Source: Salegentibacter_A chungangensis
Lineage (GTDB): Bacteria > Bacteroidota > Bacteroidia > Flavobacteriales > Flavobacteriaceae
Assembly (NCBI RefSeq): GCF_042678405.1
Contig: NZ_JBHTLI010000001.1
Coordinates: 868,001-932,000, forward strand
Reading direction: 5' to 3'
DNA length: 64,000 bases
The translations under genes and the position numbers were made by a program. Each line of letters opens with the position of its first letter. Positions within the stretch are counted from its first letter, which is position 1. Of the stretch, positions 17,027 through 24,974 are shown piece by piece. The notes under the pieces were generated by a model, which saw nothing but the letters and a program-made list of their open reading frames with translations, made no database searches and was not told the DNA's origin.

Positions 17027-17715
17027 TATTTGAAACTGTATTTAAAAATCCAACCTAAAATCTTGATCCCTGCAAAGATAGCACCTTTAAGCGTTCCTGA
17101 AACTTTTGACACGCCAATCCGGTTCTTATAATGCACGGGCACCTCTTTGTAGCTGAAATTCTGCTTTAAGGCCTTCAGCTGCATTTCTACTGTCCAGCCA
17201 TAGGTTTTATCCTGCATATGTAAGGCCAGCAATTTTTCGTATTTGATCGCCCTGAAGGGGCCGAGATCGGTGAATTTTGCATTGAAGAAAAGCTTCATCA
17301 ATGTTGTCGCCAGCCAGTTTCCGAAAATTTGCGGGAAGGTCATAGATCCCTTTTCCCGCCAGCGCTTAACCCGGGAACCGATCACCAGGTCAATGTCGTT
17401 TTCAATGATAGGAGCCACGATCTTTGGAAGTTCCTCCGGGTAATCGCTGTAATCCCCATCCAGGAATACAATGATATCGGGTTGATTTTGTTGTCTGGCG
17501 ATATGATCCATTCCCTTAAGGCAGGCATAGCCGTAACCTTTTCTGGATTCCTGAAGCACTGTTGCCCCGGCTGCCTCTGCATTTTTTTCGGTCGCATCGG
17601 TAGAATTATTGCTTACCACGATCACTTCATCTACAAGAGATGGGATCTCAGTTATCACTTTGCCTATGGAGTCGGCTTCATTATGTGCGGGAATAATAAC
17701 TTTTATCAGCGGCAT
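17026..17715 (-). CDS. DPM1-like GT2 glycosyltransferase
   Basis: A 229-residue soluble or peripheral GT2 enzyme similar to dolichol/polyprenol-phosphate mannosyl- or glucosyltransferases. The nucleotide-sugar-binding start IKVIIPAHNEADSI, the metal-binding DGDYSDYPEE (86-93) and VIGSRVKRW are visible. It lacks the C-terminal membrane pair seen in ArnC or GtrB types, but has a short hydrophobic end. Together with the following GT2 and GT-C genes it forms a plausible lipid-sugar module. It starts 55 bases downstream of the polyferredoxin gene. Donor sugar unknown. Confidence 0.85.
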   Translation of the reverse strand: MPLIKVIIPAHNEADSIGKVITEIPSLVDEVIVVSNNSTDATEKNAEAAGATVLQESRKGYGYACLKGMDHIARQQNQPDIIVFLDGDYSDYPEELPKIVAPIIENDIDLVIGSRVKRWREKGSMTFPQIFGNWLATTLMKLFFNAKFTDLGPFRAIKYEKLLALHMQDKTYGWTVEMQLKALKQNFSYKEVPVHYKNRIGVSKVSGTLKGAIFAGIKILGWIFKYSFK

Positions 17716-17770
17716 TCAGGCTTGACTTTTCAGATGTTCGGGCTTGCAAAATAAAAGCTTTCCGGAGAAA

Positions 17771-19354
17771 CTACCTGCTTTTTTGGTTGATTAAATCCAT
17801 CAGGTCCACATCATTGCCCAGAAGCACTTCTTCAGAATTTATCCTGCCTTCCTGCTCGCCGTTTTCGAGTTTTAAAACTCCTCTTGGGCAGACTGCCGAA
17901 CAGATCCCGCAGCCCACGCAGCTGGAGCGTACAATATTCTCCCCTTTCTGGGCATAGGCCCTTACATCTATTCCCATCTCACAATAGGTGGAGCAGTTCC
18001 CGCAGGAGATACATTGGCCTCCGTTGGTGGTAATCCTGAATTTGGAGAACAGGCGCTGCTGCATTCCCAGGATCGCAGCCATCGGGCAACCGAAACGGCA
18101 CCATACCCGGTTGCCGAAAATAGGATAGAATCCAACTCCTATCACTCCTGAAAAGGCCGCGCCAATTAGGAATCCGTACCATTGTCTTAGCTGGTAACCT
18201 TCAAAAAAGAAGATCTTATAGTTACCGCTGAAATAATTGATGCCTATGATAGAAAGAATGATCACCAGGTAACCTATGGCTCCGTATTTCGCATCTTTGG
18301 CGAGCTCTTCCCGTTTAAAGATCATAATCAAAGCGAAGATGAGCGTAAGAAAACCTGCCGAACCCCAAAGGAAGGCATCTTTGCTCAGCCAGTAGTCTGC
18401 CCCATCCTGCCCCAGGTAAGAATAGACCACCGCGATGGTCATTACCATTACGAAAACCAGTACGCTGTGGATGACCCAGCGTTCCACCTTCCAGGCAAAC
18501 TGGGATTTATCGGAAAGGTGGCGGTAAGGATCTCCCGCAGTTTCCGCGAGCCCTCCGCAACCACAAACCCAGGAGCAGTACCAGCGCTTACCATATTTAT
18601 AGGTGAGGATAGGGGTGATCACAAAAATAGTAAGCAGCCCGAAGATCAGCATCGCAAAGCCAAGAGTCCCTGCCGAAAGGAAACTATCGACATTATACCC
18701 CGCGAACAAATCATAATTCAGCGGCCAGATATTGGCCGGATTGAAATAGGGCTGATTCAGCCTGATCAGGATCTCCGGGATAAGAAAAGCAAAGCCCAGC
18801 TGGAAGAACATCACCGAAAAAGTACGGATAACCTCATAGCGGTTATGCCGGTATTTCAGGATGAATTTATATCCGAAAATAAGAATCGCGACCGTGTACA
18901 GCGAGCCGTAAACGAACCACTGGCTGGCAGGATTCCCGTTTATAAGCTTGCTTAACGGGTCGAACAGGGAGATAAGCCCGGTATTGTCTGCATTCGCATT
19001 GTAACCCAGGTATTCCGGGAACCAGTAAAGCACAATATAGAACAGGGTTAAAAAGATACCCAGGGCCCAGGCCCAGAAGCCTCTTCCGCTAAGCGATCTG
19101 AACCACACCCCATTGTTCTTCACTCCTGTGTGTTTCCCGAGATAGGCGTCATTGGCAAAAACCACGGTGCCTATGATAATAAGTCCAAGAGCCAGGCTCA
19201 GGAACAGGATTTTATTAGGGAAATTCACGTTGGCAAGGGCGAGAATAAGGATAAAAAGTCCCGTGAGACCCGTGCCGGTAGCAATTCTCTGGGTTTTTGA
19301 GATTCCCGCCGTAGGATCTCCAGTCATTGACATATTGTGTTCTATCTTGCTCAT
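17771..19354 (-). CDS. Membrane polyferredoxin, NosR/NapH-like 4Fe-4S protein
   Basis: A 527-residue membrane iron-sulfur protein. About ten hydrophobic helices are interrupted by two cysteine motifs typical of NosR/NapH/RdxA relatives (CSWVCGCGG and CRFGCPMA), and the C-terminal cytoplasmic part holds two ferredoxin-type clusters, CISCGNCSTYC (448-458) and CVGCGICSAVCP (479-490). It would move electrons between the quinone pool or a donor and a soluble partner. It starts 3 bases after the FAD oxidoreductase gene ends, suggesting the two work together. In this cluster a plausible job is reducing power for arsenic reduction or for the radical SAM enzyme; this is inference. Confidence 0.85.
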   Translation of the reverse strand: MSKIEHNMSMTGDPTAGISKTQRIATGTGLTGLFILILALANVNFPNKILFLSLALGLIIIGTVVFANDAYLGKHTGVKNNGVWFRSLSGRGFWAWALGIFLTLFYIVLYWFPEYLGYNANADNTGLISLFDPLSKLINGNPASQWFVYGSLYTVAILIFGYKFILKYRHNRYEVIRTFSVMFFQLGFAFLIPEILIRLNQPYFNPANIWPLNYDLFAGYNVDSFLSAGTLGFAMLIFGLLTIFVITPILTYKYGKRWYCSWVCGCGGLAETAGDPYRHLSDKSQFAWKVERWVIHSVLVFVMVMTIAVVYSYLGQDGADYWLSKDAFLWGSAGFLTLIFALIMIFKREELAKDAKYGAIGYLVIILSIIGINYFSGNYKIFFFEGYQLRQWYGFLIGAAFSGVIGVGFYPIFGNRVWCRFGCPMAAILGMQQRLFSKFRITTNGGQCISCGNCSTYCEMGIDVRAYAQKGENIVRSSCVGCGICSAVCPRGVLKLENGEQEGRINSEEVLLGNDVDLMDLINQKSR

Positions 19355-19357
19355 ATG

Positions 19358-20644
19358 CTATACTTCCTGTAGGTTCTGTTTAAAACTTCCGAAGATCTCC
19401 TTTTCGTGTCGATCATAAAATTCCGGGTCGAAATTGGCTTCTTTCAGGTTGCTTAAAACGTGCTGAATATTTCGGTTCTCGTTCAGCCACCGGTCAAAAA
19501 CTTCGTGTCGCATCCTTATTCCAAAGGTGTTCACCCCGAGGAATTTTTTGGAATTCGGGTCAAAAGCCAGGGTGACCCCTTTAGTATTATCCTGATGCTG
19601 CCAGTGGAAATGCTGTTCATTCTCTCCGGTCTCAGTACTTACATTTCCGTAGGTCTGATATTCGATATCGAAGAACTTGGCTGAGTTAAACCAGTTGCCC
19701 GGTTTATATTCCATTTTGGTTCCGGTAAGCGTCTGTGCGAGTGTCTCGCCCATCATTCGACCGGCATACCAGACGGGTTCGATGGCGCGTCTGTGAGACT
19801 GAGGTTCCTTCAGCTGGGCACAATCGCCAATGGCATAAACATCAGGGATATTTGTCTGCAGGTAATTGTCAACAAGAATTCCTTTATCCAGCTCCAATTC
19901 AGAATTCCTAAGGAAATCAATATTGGGCCGTACGCCTGTACAAAGCCCTACCAGGCTGCATTCTATTTCTTCGCCTTTGTCGGTAACCACGCCTCTCACG
20001 CGACCCGAATCGTCCGGGAGGATTCTCTCCAGGCTGGTTTCTAAACGAAGGTCCACTCTGTGAGACTTTATATGTTCAGAGATCATTTTCCCGTCAGAGT
20101 AGGGAAGTACATTTCCCCAAAAACTGTTTTCCATTACCAGGAAAGTCACCTCTATATTACGGGTGCGTAACATTTCAGCGAGTTCCACGCCTATGAGTCC
20201 GCCACCAACGATCACTGCTTTTTTGCAGTTTCGGGTATTCTCTTCCAGCAGTTCCAGGTCCTGTTTGGTCACCAGTCCCTGAACGCCTTCTAGATCCTGA
20301 CCTTCCCAGCCGAACTTATTATAGACCGAGCCGGTTGCCAGTACCAGCTTGTCGTAGTTCATTGCTTCACCTGAAGAAAAGAGAAGCTCCTTTTTATCGA
20401 ATTTCACCTCTTCAACATAGGCTTTCTTCAGCTCAATCCTGTTCTTTTCCCAAAACCAGTCCTCATAGGGTTTCAGGTGGTTCCACTTCATATGGCCCAT
20501 ATAGACATACATCAGCGCGGTACGCGAAAAGAAATAATCGCTCTCAGCTGAAATTACCGTGATGCGTTTATCAGAATGCTTGCGGATATGCCGTGCGGCG
20601 GTAATTCCCGCGATCCCGTTTCCAATAATTACTATATGTTCCAT
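19358..20644 (-). CDS. FAD-dependent pyridine nucleotide-disulfide-type oxidoreductase
   Basis: A 428-residue two-dinucleotide-domain flavoprotein. The FAD motif is IVIIGNGIAGITAARH (4-19), the NAD(P)H motif is AVIVGGGLIGVELAE (143-157), and the FAD-contacting VYAIGDCAQL is near residue 290. It resembles NADH-dependent nitrite-reductase-type or rubredoxin-type reductases without an active-site disulfide. It lies between arsM and the polyferredoxin with gaps of 15 and 3 bases, so NAD(P)H-derived electrons may pass to the polyferredoxin. The exact acceptor cannot be read from sequence. Confidence 0.88.
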   Translation of the reverse strand: MEHIVIIGNGIAGITAARHIRKHSDKRITVISAESDYFFSRTALMYVYMGHMKWNHLKPYEDWFWEKNRIELKKAYVEEVKFDKKELLFSSGEAMNYDKLVLATGSVYNKFGWEGQDLEGVQGLVTKQDLELLEENTRNCKKAVIVGGGLIGVELAEMLRTRNIEVTFLVMENSFWGNVLPYSDGKMISEHIKSHRVDLRLETSLERILPDDSGRVRGVVTDKGEEIECSLVGLCTGVRPNIDFLRNSELELDKGILVDNYLQTNIPDVYAIGDCAQLKEPQSHRRAIEPVWYAGRMMGETLAQTLTGTKMEYKPGNWFNSAKFFDIEYQTYGNVSTETGENEQHFHWQHQDNTKGVTLAFDPNSKKFLGVNTFGIRMRHEVFDRWLNENRNIQHVLSNLKEANFDPEFYDRHEKEIFGSFKQNLQEV

Positions 20645-20659
20645 TTTTTTCAGAATTAA

Positions 20660-21628
20660 TTAGCAGCAGCCGCCTCCGTCGTAATGGAAGGTAGATTCGC
20701 TGATAAAAATATCATCCCTGTTAAGGTCTGAAAGTGCTGCGGCTGTCTTATCACAGATGGCCAGCGGCTGATTCTTAAGCAGGATATGTCCTTTCTTGTC
20801 ATCAAAATGATCCTGGTCTCCATAATAGATCGCCGCTTTCCCGGTAAACACACAGGGTCCGTCTTCAGGCATAGGATCTTTAATAGCGGCAACTTCAATA
20901 GACTCGATATAGATCAGCTCATCGGTCGGATAATTATTAGGATCGAGGATGCGATAAGGTTTTTTAGCCCTGATCTCTATGGTTCCGAAGCCTACGTCGG
21001 TTAAGGCCTTTACGTATTCTTTCAGCGGAAGACTTCCGCTAAGACAAAGCGCCCTCAGCCTTTCATCATTCCGGAGATCTTCATTCATCTCCTGCTCGCA
21101 GATAGGATCACTCATCACAAGTCGACCGTGTGGCTTTAAAACCCGGTACATTTCTTTCAATGCTTTTTTAAGGTCTTCAGTCTTAAAGATATTGAAAAGA
21201 CAATTTTGAGCAGCTACATCTATACTGTTATCTTCTACCGGAAGATCAAGTGCGTCTCCTTTTCTAAGATCAACAAAGTCTGATCTGAACCAGGGATTCA
21301 TTTCTTCAGCTTCCCTGAAATTCTTTCTGGAAGCTTCCAGCATTTCATCTACCGAATCGATCCCGATAACTCCGTCTTTCTGCCTTGAGAAATAGGTGAA
21401 CTGAAGCAGTTCCATTCCCCCGCCAACCCCTACATAAAGCGTTTTGGGATCATTGGTGAGGTCCCGGGCGTGAACGGTGCTGCCGCAACCATAATTCATT
21501 TCCTGCATTATACGCGGGATCTTTAATCCGGGTAACTCCCAAACGGGATTGGTAGTGCAACATAGGCCAACATCCGGCGTAAGGGCGGCATCGCGGTAAA
21601 CATTTCGTGTGGTTTCGAGATAACTCAT
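20660..21628 (-). CDS. arsM: Arsenite S-adenosylmethionine methyltransferase (arsenosugar type)
   Basis: A 322-residue class I methyltransferase. The SAM-binding motif is TLYVGVGGGMELLQ (63-76). Three cysteines match ArsM arsenic ligands: C48 in YGCGS, C143 in NCLFN and C195 in ALCLSG; a further CC pair lies at 23-24 and the protein ends GGGCC. ArsM methylates As(III) to dimethylarsenite. The extended C-terminal ~90 residues and its position beside the radical SAM gene fit the arsenosugar-biosynthesis subfamily rather than the detoxification form. It is 17 bases downstream of the phosphorylase gene in a tight operon. Confidence 0.9.
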   Translation of the reverse strand: MSYLETTRNVYRDAALTPDVGLCCTTNPVWELPGLKIPRIMQEMNYGCGSTVHARDLTNDPKTLYVGVGGGMELLQFTYFSRQKDGVIGIDSVDEMLEASRKNFREAEEMNPWFRSDFVDLRKGDALDLPVEDNSIDVAAQNCLFNIFKTEDLKKALKEMYRVLKPHGRLVMSDPICEQEMNEDLRNDERLRALCLSGSLPLKEYVKALTDVGFGTIEIRAKKPYRILDPNNYPTDELIYIESIEVAAIKDPMPEDGPCVFTGKAAIYYGDQDHFDDKKGHILLKNQPLAICDKTAAALSDLNRDDIFISESTFHYDGGGCC

Positions 21629-21645
21629 TTAAATATAGTGTAGGG

Positions 21646-22458
21646 TTAAACTTTTTTAATGACTTCTTTGAAAAGCCTAATCATATCGGGCTCTGCTTTT
21701 TCGGCCATTTTGATGATTTCCTGGATATTCACCGGTTCCAGGTTATCGGGATCTCCTTCATCGGTGATCACGGAGATCGCTGCAACCGGAAGCTTCAGGT
21801 GATTGGCCACGATCACTTCGGGAACGGTGCTCATTCCAACGGCATCGGCACCAATGATCTTCAGGTACCTGTATTCTGCACGGGTTTCCAGCTGCGGCCC
21901 GAGAACTGAGGCATAAACCCCCTTATGAAGTTTTATGTCGAAACTCTTCGCTGTTTCTTCAATGAGTTCATTCATTTTAACATCATAAGGTTTGCTCATA
22001 TCTACAAAGCGTTCACCAAGCTTGTCTATACCGCGAACGGCAAGAGGAGAATCTCCTAGCAGGTTAAGGTGATCGTCGATAAGCATTAGCTCTCCTTTTT
22101 TGAAATCGAGGTTCACAGAACCGGAAGCGTTGGATACCAAAAGTTTTTTGATGCCGAGTTTATGCATCACCCTCACCGGATAAGTGACGTCCTGCAGGTC
22201 GTAGCCTTCATAAAGGTGGAAGCGTCCCTTCATGACCACTACCTTCTTGCCTTCAAGCTTACCGTAAACAAGCTTTCCTTTGTGGAATTCTACCGTGGCA
22301 GAAGAGAAGAAAGGGATATGACTATAACTGGCCTCGGCCTCCACCTCTATTTCTTCTATAAGCTTTCCAAGGCCGGTACCAAGTATTATTCCGATCTCCG
22401 GATCTTCAAATCCCTTGGAGATAAGATAATCGACAGATTCGTTGATTTGTTTCAGCAT
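21646..22458 (-). CDS. Purine-nucleoside phosphorylase
   Basis: A 270-residue trimeric-type purine nucleoside phosphorylase. The phosphate loop GIILGTGLGK, the HxGxL-type segment VVVMKGRFHLYEGY, SNASGSVN and the base-binding GPQLETRAEYRYLK and GADAVGMSTVPE motifs are complete. Classical activity is phosphorolysis of inosine or guanosine. In this setting, between ArsM and a DUF2064 transferase, the likely substrate is a 5'-arsenic-substituted adenosine, giving adenine and an arsenoribose-1-phosphate. That substrate assignment is inference. Gaps to neighbours are 17 and 4 bases. Confidence 0.88.
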   Translation of the reverse strand: MLKQINESVDYLISKGFEDPEIGIILGTGLGKLIEEIEVEAEASYSHIPFFSSATVEFHKGKLVYGKLEGKKVVVMKGRFHLYEGYDLQDVTYPVRVMHKLGIKKLLVSNASGSVNLDFKKGELMLIDDHLNLLGDSPLAVRGIDKLGERFVDMSKPYDVKMNELIEETAKSFDIKLHKGVYASVLGPQLETRAEYRYLKIIGADAVGMSTVPEVIVANHLKLPVAAISVITDEGDPDNLEPVNIQEIIKMAEKAEPDMIRLFKEVIKKV

Positions 22459-22462
22459 TTTA

Positions 22463-23071
22463 TTATTTTAAATATTTCCGGAAGGCTTTTTTTCCTTTCA
22501 GGTCTTCAAATACATCAATGTCATTGCGGACTTCCAGAAGTTTAACTTTTTTGTTTTTCAGGTCGTTTAAGGTGCTTCCCAAAACCGAAGAACTACCCCA
22601 GTTCTTGCCCTTAAAGACATCCGAATTTAAGGAATTCATTCCTAATAAGTAGTATCCGCCATCCTGGGCCGGGCCGATCACGAATTCATTTTTACTTAAA
22701 TGTTCAAAAGCTTCAGTGATATCGGCCTCCTGAATATCGAATAGATCGCTGCCAATAATGACTATATGCTTATATCCCTCAGAAAAACCTTCCCTGAACG
22801 CATTTTCCATTCGTTCTCCCAGGCCGGGACCGGACTGCAGTTTTTTATCATACAGCTCTTCCGACCAAAGATCATTTTGCCAAATCTCGTCAGAATAATA
22901 TACCGATTTAGCAGCTTTTATGTTTTTGGTAATCGCCACCGTGTGTCGAAGAAGGAAGTTGTAGATCTCGAGGGCTGCTTGATTTCCCGTTTTCTTTGCC
23001 AGCCTTGTTTTTACCTTTCCTATTTCGGGGTTTCGGGTAAATATTATAAGGAGATTGTCGGAATTGTTCAA
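22463..23071 (-). CDS. DUF2064 / TIGR04282-type glycosyltransferase
   Basis: A 202-residue GT-A-fold protein of the DUF2064 family (rSAM-associated transferase 1). The N-terminal IIFTRNPEIGKVKTRL, the metal-binding GSDLFD (107-112) and GPAQDGGYYLLG (133-144) are the family signature. These proteins are repeatedly found next to the ArsS radical SAM gene. A sensible role is attaching a glyceryl or related aglycone to arsenoribose, or activating the sugar-phosphate, but no activity is proven. It lies 17 bases after arsS and 4 before the phosphorylase. Confidence 0.85.
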   Translation of the reverse strand: MNNSDNLLIIFTRNPEIGKVKTRLAKKTGNQAALEIYNFLLRHTVAITKNIKAAKSVYYSDEIWQNDLWSEELYDKKLQSGPGLGERMENAFREGFSEGYKHIVIIGSDLFDIQEADITEAFEHLSKNEFVIGPAQDGGYYLLGMNSLNSDVFKGKNWGSSSVLGSTLNDLKNKKVKLLEVRNDIDVFEDLKGKKAFRKYLK

Positions 23072-23088
23072 GTTGAAATATTTTCAGA

Positions 23089-24144
23089 TTAAGCTACGGT
23101 ACCCTGGCAGCTGCTGCCTGCTCCGGCCGTACAGCCATAGCAGTGTTGTGAGATGATGATCTCCCTGTTTTCCAGCAGGTCTTCGTTATACTCACTAATG
23201 TGTTGAACTTTGGAAGCTACTTTCAGGTCGAGCATCTGGTTAAAATCACAATCGTAAAGCCAGCCATCCCAGCTAATGGAAAGCGTATTGGTGCACATCA
23301 CATTTTCTACTGCTGCAGGATTAAAGGCTTCTACCAGGGCATACATATAGTCTTCGTAATTTTCAGAGGCGATCAGGTATTCCAGGAATCGGCTTATGGG
23401 GAGGTTGGTGATTGCAAAAAGATTGTTGAACCCGATATTAAAATCTTCTTTCAATGCTTTTTTGAAATCCTGCTCCATTGCCTCCTGATTTGTAGGCAGG
23501 AAGGCGCCGGCCGGATTGTAGACCAGATCCAGTTTGAGGTTACTCCCTTCTTTGGCATAGCCTGCATCGTTAAGCATTTGAAGCGCTTTGACAGATTTGT
23601 CGAAAACGCCTTCGCCACGCTGCCTGTCTGTTTTTTCCCTTTTATAGAACGGAAGGGAGGACACCACGTGCACATTATTTTTTTTAAAGAATTCCGGAAG
23701 GTCGTGATACTTCTTGTTTGCCAGGATAATGGTGAGATTAGAACGCACAATGATATCCTTTACCCCGGCTTTTGAGGCTTCTTCTACAAACCACCTGAAA
23801 TTCGGATTCATTTCGGGAGCACCCCCGGTAAGATCGAGGGTATGAGCGCCTGTATTTTTAATTACTTCCAGGCATTGCTGCATCGTCTCCCGGGTCATAA
23901 TCTCCTTCCGGTCTGGTCCCGCATCTACGTGGCAATGTGAGCAAACCTGGTTGCACATATAACCCAGGTTAAGCTGAAGGATCTCCAGCTTTTTTGGTTT
24001 GAGCTGTGGAGCTCCCGATTTAGCGATCTTGTCTTTAAAATAAGGTAATTCCCCTTCCCTGAAGATGCCGTTATTTAGGAATTCCAGCTGTTTTTCAGGT
24101 TTAGAGAGTTCGTTCTGTCTTGCTTTTAATGACTTGTGAGACAT
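23089..24144 (-). CDS. arsS: Arsenosugar biosynthesis radical SAM protein
   Basis: A 351-residue radical SAM enzyme. The cluster motif CNQVCSHC (C64, C68, C71) follows QLNLGYM; GGAPEMNP and IVRSNLT continue the SAM-binding barrel. The C-terminal Cys-rich domain has CNTLSISWDG, YDCDFNQ and ends HCYGCTAGAGSSCQGTVA. This matches the family once called radical SAM/Cys-rich (or SeCys) domain protein and now linked to transfer of the 5'-deoxyadenosyl group to methylated arsenic. Some homologues have selenocysteine in the C-terminal motif; here the codons are Cys. It opens the core cluster after the small AhpD-like gene. Confidence 0.92.
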   Translation of the reverse strand: MSHKSLKARQNELSKPEKQLEFLNNGIFREGELPYFKDKIAKSGAPQLKPKKLEILQLNLGYMCNQVCSHCHVDAGPDRKEIMTRETMQQCLEVIKNTGAHTLDLTGGAPEMNPNFRWFVEEASKAGVKDIIVRSNLTIILANKKYHDLPEFFKKNNVHVVSSLPFYKREKTDRQRGEGVFDKSVKALQMLNDAGYAKEGSNLKLDLVYNPAGAFLPTNQEAMEQDFKKALKEDFNIGFNNLFAITNLPISRFLEYLIASENYEDYMYALVEAFNPAAVENVMCTNTLSISWDGWLYDCDFNQMLDLKVASKVQHISEYNEDLLENREIIISQHCYGCTAGAGSSCQGTVA

Positions 24145-24204
24145 TTATTGCGTTTGAGAAGTCTGGATTAATAAAAGTATTATAGCTTTTCAGTTGAAAA
24201 GTGC

Positions 24205-24540
24205 CTACATACTTAATTTCTTGTATTTGTTCATCATTTGCACACCGTGTACAAGAGTGGCCCCGCTTTCTATGGCGGCCCCGGCGTGTACTGCTTCCAT
24301 CATTTCTTCTTTTGTGATCCCGCGCTGAAGCCCGTCTTTAGTATAAGCGTCTATACAATAGGGGCATTTTACAACGTGAGAAACGGCAAGAGCGATAAGG
24401 GATTTTTCGCGAGCGCTTAGGGCGCCTTCTTCAAAAACTTTCCCATAATAATCGAAAAATTTCTCTCCCAGTTCTTCACTCCATTCCGTGATCTCTCCAA
24501 ACTTTCTAAGGTCGGCAGGATCATAATAATTTTTAGCCAT
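24205..24540 (-). CDS. Arsenosugar-associated AhpD/carboxymuconolactone decarboxylase-like protein
   Basis: A 111-residue helical protein of the CMD/AhpD fold. The redox pair CPYC (C59, C62) is present within VVKCPYCIDAY. In classical AhpD the motif is CxxC plus a His four residues later; here that position is Tyr (Y66). It is the first gene of the ten-gene minus-strand run and corresponds to the peroxidase-like protein commonly found with arsS. It may protect or reduce arsenic intermediates; the activity is unproven. Confidence 0.85.
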   Translation of the reverse strand: MAKNYYDPADLRKFGEITEWSEELGEKFFDYYGKVFEEGALSAREKSLIALAVSHVVKCPYCIDAYTKDGLQRGITKEEMMEAVHAGAAIESGATLVHGVQMMNKYKKLSM

Positions 24541-24609
24541 AAAATTTTTGGTTAAATATAAGGCTTTCTGTGTGGCTGGCAGGATGTTTTTTATACTTAT
24601 AGGCTTCCT

Positions 24610-24774
24610 TTAAGTTAGGATGCCGGCTAAGGCTAAAATGGCAATCAGTATGATTACAGCAATAATGATCAGAACTATTTTGCTGAAATTATCTTTACCA
24701 CGGTATACTTCTTTATTAGGGTCTTCGCGTTCTGAAGTTGTTGTAGAGGAAGGCTTGTCATTATTATTGTTCAT
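24610..24774 (-). CDS. Small single-pass membrane protein (54 aa)
   Basis: An ORF of 54 residues with an ATG at 24774. The first ~30 residues are polar (starts MNNNNDKPSSTTTS, then EDPNKEVYRGKDNF), followed by one clear hydrophobic helix of about 20 residues rich in Ile, Val and Ala (32-53). No family recognised. The gene is 69 bases upstream of the AhpD-like gene on the same strand and may be part of that transcript. The amphipathic layout and clean transmembrane segment favour a real gene over chance. Confidence 0.55.
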   Translation of the reverse strand: MNNNNDKPSSTTTSEREDPNKEVYRGKDNFSKIVLIIIAVIILIAILALAGILT

Positions 24775-24866
24775 GTTGCCAACTTTAACTCTTTGAAATT
24801 AAACAAAAATCTGGCAGGCAAAATTACAATAAGACTTTAAATTTCGGGAAACAATTTGGAATTACT

Positions 24867-24974
24867 TTAATCCTTTTGATTGCGAAAGTTCTTAAAGATC
24901 TTTCTGAAGAGGAACGTGGAAATCACAATTACGGCTGCGATTTCTATTCCCAATAAAATATATAATACGGTCAT
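24867..24974 (-). CDS. Possible 35-residue membrane peptide
   Basis: A short ORF, MTVLYILLGIEIAAVIVIS followed by TFLFRKIFKNFRNQKD: one hydrophobic helix and a basic tail, which is the layout of many small membrane proteins. It sits 92 bases upstream of the 54-residue ORF on the same strand. No family recognised; chance cannot be excluded. Confidence 0.35.
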   Translation of the reverse strand: MTVLYILLGIEIAAVIVISTFLFRKIFKNFRNQKD

